Position numbers and translations under genes: made by a program. A stretch of DNA of 64,000 nucleotides from positions 1,736,001-1,800,000 of the forward strand of contig NC_007952.1 in assembly GCF_000013645.1 (NCBI RefSeq). Reading direction: 5' to 3'. Numbering within the stretch: the stretch's first letter is position 1; every line of letters begins with the position of its first letter. This stretch comes from Paraburkholderia xenovorans LB400. GTDB lineage: Bacteria > Pseudomonadota > Gammaproteobacteria > Burkholderiales > Burkholderiaceae. Positions 47,809 to 56,895 of this stretch are shown piece after piece. A model generated the notes under the pieces. The model was not told where the DNA came from. It searched no databases and worked only from the letters and a program-made list of their open reading frames with translations.

Positions 47809-48945
47809 ATGTCGAATCCGATCATCAACGACACCACGCTGCGCGACGGCGAGCAGACGGCCGGCGTCGCCTTCACGATTGCCGAAAAATGCGCGATTGC
47901 CGAGGCGCTCGCACGCGCCGGCGTACCCGAATTGGAAATCGGTATCCCCGCGATGGGTGACGAGGAAATCGATTGCATCCAGACCATCGTCGCGCTGAAT
48001 CTCGACGCCGATCTGATGGTCTGGGGCCGCCTCACCGATGCGGACCTGGCCTCGGCGCTGCGCTGCAATCCCGACATCGTCCACCTGTCGATTCCCGTTT
48101 CCGATATCCACCTGCAACACAAGCTGCGCCAGCCGCGCTCATGGGTATTGGCGCAGATCAATCGCGTGATCGGCGCCGCTGTCAGGAGCGGGCGCAAGGT
48201 TTCGCTGGGCGCGGAGGATGCCTCCCGCGCGGACCCGGCTTTCCTCGCCGACGTGGCGCGGCGCGCGCAACAGTGCGGCGCGCAGCGCATCCGCTTTGCG
48301 GACACGCTCGGCGTTCTCGATCCGTTTTCGACCTATGAAGCGATAGCGCGATTGCGCGACGCGGTGGATCTGGAAATCGAAATCCACGCGCACAACGATC
48401 TCGGACTCGCGACCGCGAACACGCTTGCCGCGCTGCGCGCCGGCGCGACCCACGCCAATACGACCGTCAACGGTCTGGGCGAACGGGCCGGCAATGCGGC
48501 ACTGGAAGAAATCGTGATGGGCGTGCGCCATATCATGGGCCGCGATACCGCCGTCGACACGACCGCGTTGCTGGGCATCTCGCGTCTCGTCGAACGGGCT
48601 TCGGGACGCCCGGTCGCGTTGAACAAGAGCATTGTCGGCGGCGGCGTATTCACGCACGAGTCGGGCATCCACACAGACGGGCTCGCCAAGAATGCCTCGA
48701 CTTACGAGAGCTTCGACCCCGCCGAACTCGGCCGCGAGCGCTCGGTCGTGCTCGGCAAGCATTCGGGTTCGCAAAGCGTGCGCCAGGCTTATGACGCGCT
48801 CGGCCTGCCGGTCAGCGACACGCTTGTCGCGTTGCTGCTCACGCGCATCCGCCACCATGCGACCCATCACAAGCAGGCGCCCAGCGCCGCCGACCTGTAT
48901 CGCTTCCTGATCGAAGCGCGCGACACCGTGGGAGAGTTGTCGTGA
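47809..48945 (+). CDS. nifV: homocitrate synthase NifV
   Basis: The 378-residue protein starts MSNPIINDTTLRDGEQTAGVAFT, the metal-binding active-site motif of the DRE-TIM homocitrate/isopropylmalate synthases, followed by IEIHAHNDLGLATANTLAALRAGATHANTTVNGLGERAGNAALEE. NifV joins 2-oxoglutarate and acetyl-CoA to homocitrate, the organic part of FeMo-co. It lacks the C-terminal regulatory domain of LeuA. It heads the nifV-nifW-fixABCX unit. Confidence 0.96.
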   Translation: MSNPIINDTTLRDGEQTAGVAFTIAEKCAIAEALARAGVPELEIGIPAMGDEEIDCIQTIVALNLDADLMVWGRLTDADLASALRCNPDIVHLSIPVSDIHLQHKLRQPRSWVLAQINRVIGAAVRSGRKVSLGAEDASRADPAFLADVARRAQQCGAQRIRFADTLGVLDPFSTYEAIARLRDAVDLEIEIHAHNDLGLATANTLAALRAGATHANTTVNGLGERAGNAALEEIVMGVRHIMGRDTAVDTTALLGISRLVERASGRPVALNKSIVGGGVFTHESGIHTDGLAKNASTYESFDPAELGRERSVVLGKHSGSQSVRQAYDALGLPVSDTLVALLLTRIRHHATHHKQAPSAADLYRFLIEARDTVGELS

Positions 48946-49016
48946 GCGGCGCCAACCGCGCAGACCGCGCCGCCTGCGTTCCGCCCAACCCCATCCGCCC
49001 GCGAGGAGTCAACGCG

Positions 49017-49355
49017 ATGCAAAGCTTTGTCCAGCAACTCAAGGCACTGTCCTCGGCCGAGGACTTTCTGCAGTTCTTCGGCATTCCGTTCGACCAGAAA
49101 GTCGTCAACGTGAGCCGGCTGCATATCCTGAAGCGCTTTTTCCAGTACATCCGGCAACAGGACGTGCTGCCCGAAGGCGACGAGGCCGCGCTGTTCGCGT
49201 CGTACCACGCGCTGCTTCTCAAGGCTTACGGCGACTTCGTGATCTCGACGCCAGCCCAGGAAAAAGTCTTCAAGGTGTTCCAGGACACCGCCGGGCGGCA
49301 GCACGTTTCCCTCGACAGTCTGCGCGCGTCGCTGCCCGCGCGCACCGTTGCCTGA
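49017..49355 (+). CDS. nifW: nitrogenase-stabilising protein NifW
   Basis: From the ATG at 49017 (GAGGAG upstream) the protein is 112 residues; a GTG at 48942 that overlaps nifV would add 25 less typical residues. NifW features include LSSAEDFLQFFGIPFDQKVVNVSRLHILKRFFQYI and AYGDFVISTPAQEKVFKVFQD. It protects the MoFe protein against oxygen. It lies 71 bp after nifV. Confidence 0.94.
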   Translation: MQSFVQQLKALSSAEDFLQFFGIPFDQKVVNVSRLHILKRFFQYIRQQDVLPEGDEAALFASYHALLLKAYGDFVISTPAQEKVFKVFQDTAGRQHVSLDSLRASLPARTVA

Positions 49356-49371
49356 CAGGTGGAGCAAGACC

Positions 49372-50220
49372 ATGCACATCGTCGTCTGCATCAAACAGGT
49401 TCCGGATTCGGCGCAGATCCGCGTTCATCCGGTGACCAACACGATCATGCGCCAGGGCGTCCCGGCGATCGTCAACCCGTACGACCTGTTTTCACTCGAA
49501 GAAGCGCTGCGGCTGAAGGACCGCTTCGGCGGCAAGGTCACGATGCTGTGCATGGGGCCGCCGCAGGCCGAGGAAGCGCTGCGCAAATGCATCAGCTTCG
49601 GCGCCGACGACGCCGTGCTGGTCACCGACCGCGCGTTCGCGGGCGCGGACACGCTGGCCACCTCGTACGCGCTGGCCGCGGGCGTCCAGCAGATTGCGAA
49701 GGAGCAGGCAGTCGACATCGTCTTCACCGGCAAGCAGACGATCGACGGCGACACCGCGCAGGTCGGTCCCGGCATCGCCAAACGCCTCGGGCTGCAACTG
49801 CTGACCTACGTGTCGCGCATTGTCGAGACGGATCTCGACGCGCGCACGATCACCGTCGAGCGGCGCGCCGAGGGCGGCGTGCAGGTGCTCAGAACCGCGC
49901 TGCCGTGCCTGATCACGATGCTGGAGAACACCAACGAACTGCGCTTCGCGACGCTGCCCGCGATGATTCACGCGGCCGGCTATCCGGTGCGCAAATGGAA
50001 CCGTGAACAGGCCGGCATCGAAGACGTCAGCAAGATCGGCCTGAAGGGTTCGCCGACGGTGGTCAGCAAGGTGTTCGGCCCGACCCCGCGCAGCGAGAAA
50101 GCGGAACTGCTCGATCTCGACGCCTCCAGTCTGCGCGATGTGTCGATGAACCTGCTGCAGAAGATTTTCACGCGCCATCCCACCCTGGAAGCCGACCTGC
50201 TGATGAAGGAGGGATCATGA
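49372..50220 (+). CDS. fixA: electron-transfer flavoprotein beta subunit FixA
   Basis: From the ATG at 49372 the protein is 282 residues (GGAG upstream). It has MHIVVCIKQVPDSAQIRVHP, MCMGPPQAEEALRKCISFGADDAVLVTD and FTGKQTIDGDTAQVGPGIA, the ETF-beta pattern. With FixB it forms the flavin pair of the FixABCX complex, which bifurcates electrons from NADH to quinone and to ferredoxin/flavodoxin for nitrogenase. It overlaps fixB by 4 bp. Confidence 0.96.
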   Translation: MHIVVCIKQVPDSAQIRVHPVTNTIMRQGVPAIVNPYDLFSLEEALRLKDRFGGKVTMLCMGPPQAEEALRKCISFGADDAVLVTDRAFAGADTLATSYALAAGVQQIAKEQAVDIVFTGKQTIDGDTAQVGPGIAKRLGLQLLTYVSRIVETDLDARTITVERRAEGGVQVLRTALPCLITMLENTNELRFATLPAMIHAAGYPVRKWNREQAGIEDVSKIGLKGSPTVVSKVFGPTPRSEKAELLDLDASSLRDVSMNLLQKIFTRHPTLEADLLMKEGS

Positions 50221-51320
50221 ACACACCCGCCGCTCCCGTGAAGAAACCTGCCGGCCGCGCAGGCCGCAACCTAGAACTGCCGGAGCATCTGAAGGCCTAT
50301 AAAGGCGTCTGGGTCTTCATCGAGCACGACCGCGGACAGGTGCACAGCGTCTCGTGGGAGCTGCTCGGCGAAGCCCGCAAGCTGGCCGATACGCTCGGCA
50401 GCCGCGTGGGTGTCGCCGTGCTCGGCGGCGCGGACGAGCCGCTCGAACAGTTCGCCGCGGAAGCCTTCACTTACGGCGCGGACGACGCTTATATCGTCCA
50501 CGACCCGGTGCTGCACGGCTATCGCAACGAGCCGTTCACCAGGGGGCTGACCGATCTCGTCAACCGGCATCAGCCCGAGATCCTTCTGCTCGGCGCGACG
50601 TCGATGGGCCGCGACCTCGCCGGCTCCGTCGCCACCACGCTGCTGACCGGACTGACCGCCGACTGCACCGAACTCAATATCGATCCCGTCTCGCGCGCGC
50701 TGGCGGCGACGCGCCCCACCTTCGGCGGCTCGCTGCTGTGCACGATCATGACGCTCGCGTACCGCCCGCAAATGGCGACGGTGCGCCCGCGCGTGATGCA
50801 GATGCCGCCGCGCGACGCCGCGCGCACCGGCAACATCGTCCAGGGAACGCTGGGGATGATCGAGACGGATATCGTCACGAGGCTGCTCGACTTCATCCCG
50901 GACGCGAGCAGCAACCGCATCAACCTGCCATACGCCGACGTGATCGTGAGCGGCGGCAAGGGCATGAAGAATCCGGAGAACTTCCGGCTGGTGTTCGAAC
51001 TGGCGAACGTGCTCGGCGGCGAAGTCGGCGCGACCCGGCCATGCGTGCAGGCCGGCTGGGTGGAAGCCGAGCGCCAGGTGGGACAGACCGGCAAGACAGT
51101 ACGGCCCAAGCTCTACATTGCCGCCGGTATTTCCGGCGCGATCCAGCACCGCGTGGGCATGGAAAGCGCGGACGTGATCGTGGCGATCAACACCGACCCG
51201 AACGCGCCGATCTTCGACTTCGCGCACTACGGCATTGTCGGCAACGCGCTGCAGGTGTTGCCCGCGCTGACGCAGGCTTTTGCGGAGCATCTGTCGCGGC
51301 GCCGCAAACAGGCCGCCTGA
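50217..51320 (+). CDS. fixB: electron-transfer flavoprotein alpha subunit FixB
   Basis: The 367-residue protein has the ETF-alpha FAD-binding end: RPCVQAGWVEAERQVGQTGKTVRPKLYIAAGISGAIQHRVGMESADVIVAINTDPNAPIFDFAHYGIVGNA. The N-terminal half carries LLLGATSMGRDLAGSVATTLLTGLTADCTEL. Its ATG overlaps the fixA stop. It partners FixA in the bifurcating complex. Confidence 0.96.
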   Translation: MNTPAAPVKKPAGRAGRNLELPEHLKAYKGVWVFIEHDRGQVHSVSWELLGEARKLADTLGSRVGVAVLGGADEPLEQFAAEAFTYGADDAYIVHDPVLHGYRNEPFTRGLTDLVNRHQPEILLLGATSMGRDLAGSVATTLLTGLTADCTELNIDPVSRALAATRPTFGGSLLCTIMTLAYRPQMATVRPRVMQMPPRDAARTGNIVQGTLGMIETDIVTRLLDFIPDASSNRINLPYADVIVSGGKGMKNPENFRLVFELANVLGGEVGATRPCVQAGWVEAERQVGQTGKTVRPKLYIAAGISGAIQHRVGMESADVIVAINTDPNAPIFDFAHYGIVGNALQVLPALTQAFAEHLSRRRKQAA

Positions 51321-51331
51321 GGAGAATCACC

Positions 51332-52642
51332 ATGAAGAAGCCTTCACAGTTCGATGCGATCGTGGTCGGCGCCGGTCCGTCCGGCAACGCCGCCGCCTAT
51401 ACGATGGCCAGGGCCGGCCTGAAAGTGCTGCAGATCGAGCGCGGCGAATATCCCGGCAGCAAGAACGTGCAGGGCGCGATCCTGTACGCGAAGGCGCTCG
51501 AAGAAATCATCCCGGACTTCCGCGACGACGCGCCGCTGGAGCGCCACATCATCGAACAGCGGATATGGATGCTCGACGACACCTCGTTCGTCGGCACGCA
51601 CATGCGCAGCGAGGAATACAACAAGCCGCCCTATAACCGCTACACGATCATCCGCGCGCAGTTCGACAAGTGGTTTTCATCGAAAGTGCGCGAAGCCGGC
51701 GCCTTGCTGATCTGCGAGACCACGGTCAAGCAACTCATCATGGACGGCGATCAGGTGGTGGGCGTGCAGTGCGATCGCGAGCATGGCGACGTGTACGCGG
51801 ACGTGGTGGTGCTCGCCGACGGCGTGAATTCGACGCTCGCGCGCAAGGCGGGCTTTCATGGAGAGATCGAAGCCGGCAACGTCGCGCTCGCGGTCAAGGA
51901 GATTCTCTTCATGCCCGAGGAGACGATCCGCCAGCGCTTTAACATCGGCGAGGACGACGGTGTCGTGATCGAGATGGTCGGCAGGATCACCGACGGCATG
52001 ACGGGCACCGGCTTTCTTTATACCAACAAGGAATCGCTCACCATCGGCGTGGGCTGCATGCTGGGCGACTTCAAGAAGAACCCCAACCGCACGAGCCCCT
52101 ACGTGCTGCTCGAAAAGATGAAGCAGCACCCGTCGATCGCACCGCTGATCGCGGGCGGCGAGATGAAGGAATATTGCGCGCATCTGATTCCGGAAGGCGG
52201 CTTTCACGCCATCCCGCGCGTCTACGGCAACGGCTGGATGATCGTCGGCGACTCGGGTGGTTTCGTGAACGCCGCGCACCGCGAAGGCTCGAATCTCGCG
52301 ATGACCACCGGGCGCCTCGCCGCCGAAACGGTGATTCACGCGAAAGCCGCGGGCCTCGGCTATCGCGCGGCCACGCTCAAGGCCTACAAGGCCGCGCTCG
52401 ACCAGAGCTTCGTGATGAAAGACCTGCACAAGTACCGCGACATGCCGGCCGTGCTGCACCAGAATCCGCAGTTCTTCACGACCTACCCCGATCTCGTGGC
52501 ACGCGCCGCGCGCACGATGCTCACGGTCGACGGCAAGGACAAGAAAAGCAAGGAGCGCGAAATTTTTTCGAGCTTCCGCAAAGCCCGTTCGCTTGCCGGC
52601 ATGGTGGGTGACGCCTACAAACTCCTGAGGGCCTTCCGATGA
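51332..52642 (+). CDS. fixC: FixC, ETF-quinone oxidoreductase-like flavoprotein
   Basis: From the ATG at 51332 (GGAG upstream) the protein is 436 residues. It starts FDAIVVGAGPSGNAAAYTMA (FAD Rossmann motif), has VGDSGGFVNAAHREGSNLAMTTGRLAAETV near the second FAD-binding site, and resembles the ETF-QO family. It passes electrons from FixAB to the quinone pool in the membrane side of FixABCX. The fixX ATG overlaps its stop. Confidence 0.96.
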   Translation: MKKPSQFDAIVVGAGPSGNAAAYTMARAGLKVLQIERGEYPGSKNVQGAILYAKALEEIIPDFRDDAPLERHIIEQRIWMLDDTSFVGTHMRSEEYNKPPYNRYTIIRAQFDKWFSSKVREAGALLICETTVKQLIMDGDQVVGVQCDREHGDVYADVVVLADGVNSTLARKAGFHGEIEAGNVALAVKEILFMPEETIRQRFNIGEDDGVVIEMVGRITDGMTGTGFLYTNKESLTIGVGCMLGDFKKNPNRTSPYVLLEKMKQHPSIAPLIAGGEMKEYCAHLIPEGGFHAIPRVYGNGWMIVGDSGGFVNAAHREGSNLAMTTGRLAAETVIHAKAAGLGYRAATLKAYKAALDQSFVMKDLHKYRDMPAVLHQNPQFFTTYPDLVARAARTMLTVDGKDKKSKEREIFSSFRKARSLAGMVGDAYKLLRAFR

Positions 52643-52938
52643 GCACCGTACCCGTCAACGTAGAGGAAAAGCTGTTCCAGAACCGTTACCGCGTGGATGC
52701 GGGGCGGCCGCACATCCGCATCAAGGACGCCGACGTGTGCCTGAGCGAGTGCAGCGCGAAGAGTTGCACCTTCGTCTGCCCGGCGTCCTGCTACAAGGCC
52801 GAAGGCAACGGCGCGGTAACGCTGATCACCGACGGTTGCCTCGAATGCGGCAGCTGCCGCATTCTCTGTACCGACCACCAGAACATCGAGTGGGACTACC
52901 CGCGCGGCGGTCACGGCATCCTGTTCAAATTCGGTTGA
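52639..52938 (+). CDS. fixX: FixX, ferredoxin-like subunit
   Basis: The 99-residue protein has two cysteine groups: CLSECSAKSCTFVCPASCYK and CLECGSCRILCTDHQN, as in FixX, where one [4Fe-4S] set is complete and the other modified. It completes the FixABCX complex. It overlaps fixC by 4 bp. Confidence 0.95.
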   Translation: MSTVPVNVEEKLFQNRYRVDAGRPHIRIKDADVCLSECSAKSCTFVCPASCYKAEGNGAVTLITDGCLECGSCRILCTDHQNIEWDYPRGGHGILFKFG

Positions 52939-52948
52939 GGGACACGTC

Positions 52949-53056
52949 ATGGCCAGACCCGAACGGCATGTGTTTGTCTGCACCCAGAACCGGCCGCCGC
53001 AGCATCCGCGCGGCTCCTGCGCAGGCGGCGGGAACTCCGCCACTAGCCGCCGCTAA
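52949..53056 (+). pseudogene. truncated thioredoxin-like [2Fe-2S] ferredoxin remnant
   Basis: A 35-codon frame starts MARPERHVFVCTQNRPPQHPRGSC, which is the typical beginning of the thioredoxin-like [2Fe-2S] ferredoxins often encoded after fixX, then stops after AGGGNSATSRR. The second cysteine pair and most of the fold (normally about 100 residues) are missing. It starts 10 bp after fixX and the operon ends here, 12 bp before the convergent dehydrogenase, so the gene seems cut off at the island edge. Confidence 0.65.
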
Positions 53057-53068
53057 CCTCCCGACACT

Positions 53069-54040
53069 TCAGAGCGGCAATTCCCTCACCGGCGTCCCGT
53101 CGAGCCAGGCCTGAATCCCTTCGACAATCTGCGGATAGGCGGTACGGTAAGTATTTTCGGTAACGTAGCCGATATGCGGCGTTGCCAGCACGTTGGGCAG
53201 AAACCGGTACGGATGATGAGGCGCGAGCGGTTCTTCGTCGAATACGTCGAGTGCCGCGCCGGCAATGCGCCGTGCCTGCAGTGCCGCGATCAGCGCCGCT
53301 TCGGAGACGATCGGCCCACGCGACGTGTTGACCAGATAGGCGCTCGGCTTCATCAGCGCCAGTTCGCGCTCGCCGACGATCCCACAGGTGCGCTCGCCCA
53401 GCTTCAGATGAACCGAGAGCACGTCCGCGTCGCGAAACAGCTGATCCTTGTCGACGCGTTCCACAGCGTGTTCGGCGGCCCGCTCGGCCGTCAGGTTCTG
53501 GCTCCAGGCGATCGTGCGCATTCCGAATGCCTGCCCCAGGCGGGCCACCGCCTGCCCGATACGGCCAAGTCCCAGCAAACCCAGCGTCTTGCCGTTCACA
53601 TCCACGCCCAGGCCCACCTGCCATCCGCCGGCGCGCAGCGAGGTCGCCTCCGCATGCAGGTTGCGCGTGATCGCGAGAATCAATGCCCAGGTGAGCGCCG
53701 GAGTGGCCGCGGCTTCGCCGCCGGTCGTGCCCGATACGACGATCCGCCGTTCGCGCGCGGCGAGCAGATCGATCGCCGCGTTCCACATACCGACCGTGAC
53801 GATCAGCTTGAGCCGCGGCAGACGCGCGAGCAGCGCAGCGTCGAGACGGGTGCGCTCGCGCATCAGCACCACCACGTCGAACGGCGCGAGGCGCGCGGCG
53901 AGCGAATCGGGATCGGCGACGTGATCGTGAAAGAAGACCGCCTGCGCGCGCGGCGCGAGACTGGCCCAGTCGGCGAAAGAGCGGGCCGTCTGCTGATAGT
54001 CGTCGAGCACCGCAATGCTCGCGACAGCGGAATGTGACAT
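53069..54040 (-). CDS. D-2-hydroxyacid dehydrogenase (NAD-dependent)
   Basis: From the ATG at 54040 (AGGAG eight bases upstream) the protein is 323 residues. The Rossmann motif GLLGLGRIGQAVARL, the NTSRGPIVSEAALIAALQ segment and the TPHIGYVTENTYRTAY catalytic His region place it in the phosphoglycerate/glycerate dehydrogenase-like group. It reduces a 2-keto acid or acts in reverse; the substrate is unknown. It forms the minus-strand flank of the nif island, 17 bp behind the alcohol dehydrogenase. Confidence 0.87.
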   Translation of the reverse strand: MSHSAVASIAVLDDYQQTARSFADWASLAPRAQAVFFHDHVADPDSLAARLAPFDVVVLMRERTRLDAALLARLPRLKLIVTVGMWNAAIDLLAARERRIVVSGTTGGEAAATPALTWALILAITRNLHAEATSLRAGGWQVGLGVDVNGKTLGLLGLGRIGQAVARLGQAFGMRTIAWSQNLTAERAAEHAVERVDKDQLFRDADVLSVHLKLGERTCGIVGERELALMKPSAYLVNTSRGPIVSEAALIAALQARRIAGAALDVFDEEPLAPHHPYRFLPNVLATPHIGYVTENTYRTAYPQIVEGIQAWLDGTPVRELPL

Positions 54041-54057
54041 GTAGGCGACTCCTGTCG

Positions 54058-55068
54058 TCAATGAGAGATGACGACCTTGCCGAAGAAGGCACGGTCGTCG
54101 AAGTGGTGCCAGGCATCGAGGGCGCGCTCGAACGGGAACACGCTGTCGATCACCGGCTTCAGGCCGGATAACGTGACCGCACGCACCAGATCCAGCAGCC
54201 CCGAGCGGTCGCCGACCGAGATCCGGTAGAACACGCCGCCGCTGCGAAACAGGTCGTTGAAATCGAGGTTGGACTGGCTGGACGCGAGAAAGCCGATCAG
54301 CGCGACTTCACCACGGTTCGCCACGGCCTTGATCGACTGTTCGAGCGTGCCCGCGCCGCCCACTTCGAGCACCCGATCGACACCACGTCCATCGGTCAGC
54401 TCGCGCACGCGGTCGCCCCATGCGGGCGTCTCGACGTAATTGATGACCTCGTCGGCGCCGAGCGCCTTCAGGCGCGCCGCTTTTTCCGGCGACGAAGTCG
54501 TGGCGATCACGCGCGCGCCGAGCAGTCTGGCAAGCTGGACCGCGAATACGGAGACGCCGCCGCTGCCTTGGGTCAACACCGTTTGTCCGGGACGCAGCGG
54601 GCGCAATCCGGATAGCGAGGTCCATGCGGTCAGCGCCGCGCAAGGCAGCGTGGCCGCCTCTTCGAAGGTAAGGTGGGGCGGCGCCGCGACGATCGCCTCC
54701 TCGCTGACAACCTTGTACTCGGCCAGCCAGCCGTCGCGATGCGAGCCATAGCTCTGCGAGCCGAGCGTGACCGGCGGATTGCCGCCATACCAGCGCGCAT
54801 GAAACGTATTGATGACCCGGTCGCCGACCTTGAAGTCGACCACGTCCTCGCCCACGGCCGCAATCTCGCCGGCCGCGTCGCTGAGCGGAATCAGGCCGGC
54901 CTGCTGCGCGCGCAGGTAGGTGCCGTGAACCATCGCGATGTCGCGATAGTTCAGAGACGAGGCGCGCACCCGGATCAGCACTTCACCGCGCTGCGGCTCG
55001 GGCGTAGGTTCGTCGTGAAGCGTGAGATGGTCGAGACTGCCGGCTTGATCGAAGCGATACACTTTCAT
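54058..55068 (-). CDS. NAD(P)-dependent alcohol dehydrogenase / quinone oxidoreductase-like (MDR)
   Basis: The 336-residue protein is a medium-chain dehydrogenase: LDHLTLHDEPTPEPQRGEVLIRVRASSLNYRDIAMVHG, the cofactor region VLTQGSGGVSVFAVQLARLLGARVIATTSS, and GADEVINYVETPAWGDRVRELTDGRGVDRVLEVGG. The catalytic-zinc cysteine of true zinc ADHs is not obvious (SLNYRD at that place), so a quinone or enone reductase activity is likely. The 201-bp gap upstream (55069-55269) shows no gene. Confidence 0.85.
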   Translation of the reverse strand: MKVYRFDQAGSLDHLTLHDEPTPEPQRGEVLIRVRASSLNYRDIAMVHGTYLRAQQAGLIPLSDAAGEIAAVGEDVVDFKVGDRVINTFHARWYGGNPPVTLGSQSYGSHRDGWLAEYKVVSEEAIVAAPPHLTFEEAATLPCAALTAWTSLSGLRPLRPGQTVLTQGSGGVSVFAVQLARLLGARVIATTSSPEKAARLKALGADEVINYVETPAWGDRVRELTDGRGVDRVLEVGGAGTLEQSIKAVANRGEVALIGFLASSQSNLDFNDLFRSGGVFYRISVGDRSGLLDLVRAVTLSGLKPVIDSVFPFERALDAWHHFDDRAFFGKVVISH

Positions 55069-55269
55069 CGAACGACTCCCATGAAGTCGCGCGATGCGGG
55101 CCCCTCGACGGAGAATGGCGAAGCCAGGTCGTCGCGCGAGTCGTCAGTCTAATGGGATCTTCGCGAGCCTGCTTGCCGCTGCGGTGTTCCACCTTCGTGA
55201 CTTTCAGTCGTAAGGTAAACGGCGGCACGCAGTCACGCGAAGCGACTCCGCGCAGCGAGACCGGGCCGC

Positions 55270-56109
55270 TCAGAAAAACAGCAGTGTGCGCAATTCGATA
55301 CTGCGTCGCGGCGGCGCGTCGGCCGGTGACGTGGGATCGTCGAATGCCGTGTGCGCGGTGAGCCGCGCAATGCCGTCGCCCGCCGAATCGTAGATCTTGA
55401 GCAACAGGAATTCATCGGGCGTCATATTGGGGAAATAGTACCAACGGTGACGCGGATTGAAGACCAGCGCATACGTCTCGCCCACCTTGTCGGGATAGAC
55501 GAGGTCCGAAGCCACCACATCGTTGAGCGCGATACTGCGCGAATCGCACAGCGCGAGCGGCGATGACCGCACCGTTTCGCCGATCGGTCGCCACAGGTTG
55601 ACGATCGCCACCCGCCCTAGCAGCAACTGCTCGGCTTCCCCCGCCGGCAGATGGTCGCGCACGCGCCGCGGCCCCGACACGAAGGTCTGGTCGTTATGAA
55701 TGTACTTGACCGGTTCCCTCACACCTTCGGCACGCCCGGCGTTGCCGTCGCGCAGCGTGTGATCGAACACGACGACGCGGCGGGCGCCCGTGGCCTGCTT
55801 CAATAGCTGTTCGCTTTCCCGGTAGTAAACGGATTCGATCTTGGCCGGGTCGGAGAAGTCGGTCAATGCACTGGCATGCCGATGCAGTTCGAAACCGTTC
55901 CGGTCGAGCGACAACGCACCCGGCGGCGGCGCAACGCGCGCGTTCGAGACCGTCACCCGATGCAGGCGGTACACGCCGCTGCGCTTCGGCACGCCGGGCG
56001 GCGGCTCGTATTGATACGCGACCGGCTTTTCGCCGGTGAACTCGAGATAATTCAGCTCTGCCTGAACCGATGCGGCAGAGGCCGGTGTGTCGATGACGAT
56101 ATCGCTCAT
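55270..56109 (-). CDS. CmcJ/NvfI family oxidoreductase-like protein
   Basis: The 279-residue protein resembles the CmcJ/NvfI group: ARRVVVFDHTLRDG, GPVRVRDHLP-like segment (here GPRRVRDHLPAGEAEQLL), AIVNLWRPIGETVRSSPLALCDSRSIALNDVVASDLVYP, then YALVFNPRHRWYYFPNMTPDEFLLLKIYDS. Such proteins occur in fungal and bacterial secondary metabolism and are thought to be Fe/2-oxoglutarate-type or methyltransferase-linked oxygenases. Its substrate is unknown. An SDR gene lies 18 bp upstream, probably in one operon. Confidence 0.8.
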   Translation of the reverse strand: MSDIVIDTPASAASVQAELNYLEFTGEKPVAYQYEPPPGVPKRSGVYRLHRVTVSNARVAPPPGALSLDRNGFELHRHASALTDFSDPAKIESVYYRESEQLLKQATGARRVVVFDHTLRDGNAGRAEGVREPVKYIHNDQTFVSGPRRVRDHLPAGEAEQLLLGRVAIVNLWRPIGETVRSSPLALCDSRSIALNDVVASDLVYPDKVGETYALVFNPRHRWYYFPNMTPDEFLLLKIYDSAGDGIARLTAHTAFDDPTSPADAPPRRSIELRTLLFF

Positions 56110-56127
56110 GGTCGCGTCCTCATCACG

Positions 56128-56895
56128 TTAAAACGATTCGTTGAACGGCCGCAGGTCGATTTCCTGCGACCATGCGCTGCGCCCCTGCTGATGGAGACGC
56201 CAGTACGAGTCGGCGATCTCGTCGGGATTGAGCAGTCCGTCCGGGCCGCGTTCGGCCGCCCGCTGCGGCGCGGAGGTGCGCAGGCGCTCACCGTCGATGC
56301 CGCCATCCACCACCACATGCGCAACATGGATATTCTGTGGCCCGAACTCGCGCGCGAGGCTCTGCGTGAGCGAGCGCAGGCCGGCCTTCGCGGAAGCGAA
56401 CGCGGCAAACGGCGGGCGGCCGCGCAGCGAAGCCGTTGCGCCCGTGAACAGCAGCGAGCCGCGGCCGGCCGCCAGCAACGGCGGCAACGCCGCCCGGGCG
56501 AACAGGAAGCCGCCGAGCGTCGTGACGCGCCATGCCGCCTCGAACTGCTCGGCGCTCAGATCGAGCGTCGGGGCACGCGTCGCGCCCGCGGCGTTGAAGA
56601 TCGCGACTTCGAGCGTGCCTCGTTCCGCGAGTTGCCGCGCAATGGCCGCAAGGTCGCTCTCGCTCGTGACGTCGCCGGGTAAAGCCAGGGCCTGCCCGCC
56701 GGCGTGCTGAATTTCGGCGACCACCGTATCGAGCCGCTCGCGCGAGCGCCCTGTCACGGTGACGTTTAAACCCTCGCGCGCAAAACGGCGCGCGAGTGCC
56801 GCGCCCAGTCCCGCGCTCGCGCCTACCCCGGCAATCCACGCAAGACGTGTATTCCGTGTGTTCGTTGCGTTGTCGTTCTGGACAGCATCGGCCAT
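56128..56895 (-). CDS. short-chain dehydrogenase/reductase (SDR)
   Basis: The preferred start 56895 has GGAG six bases upstream and gives 255 residues (MADAVQNDNATNTRN); an ATG at 56907 is possible. The cofactor motif is GVGASAGLGAALARRFA. SDRs of this outline reduce carbonyls with NAD(P)H. The catalytic YxxxK is not plain (FAAFASAKAGLRSL at that place), so the Tyr seems replaced by Phe or Ala, which is a point of doubt about activity. It precedes the CmcJ-like gene. Confidence 0.82.
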   Translation of the reverse strand: MADAVQNDNATNTRNTRLAWIAGVGASAGLGAALARRFAREGLNVTVTGRSRERLDTVVAEIQHAGGQALALPGDVTSESDLAAIARQLAERGTLEVAIFNAAGATRAPTLDLSAEQFEAAWRVTTLGGFLFARAALPPLLAAGRGSLLFTGATASLRGRPPFAAFASAKAGLRSLTQSLAREFGPQNIHVAHVVVDGGIDGERLRTSAPQRAAERGPDGLLNPDEIADSYWRLHQQGRSAWSQEIDLRPFNESF

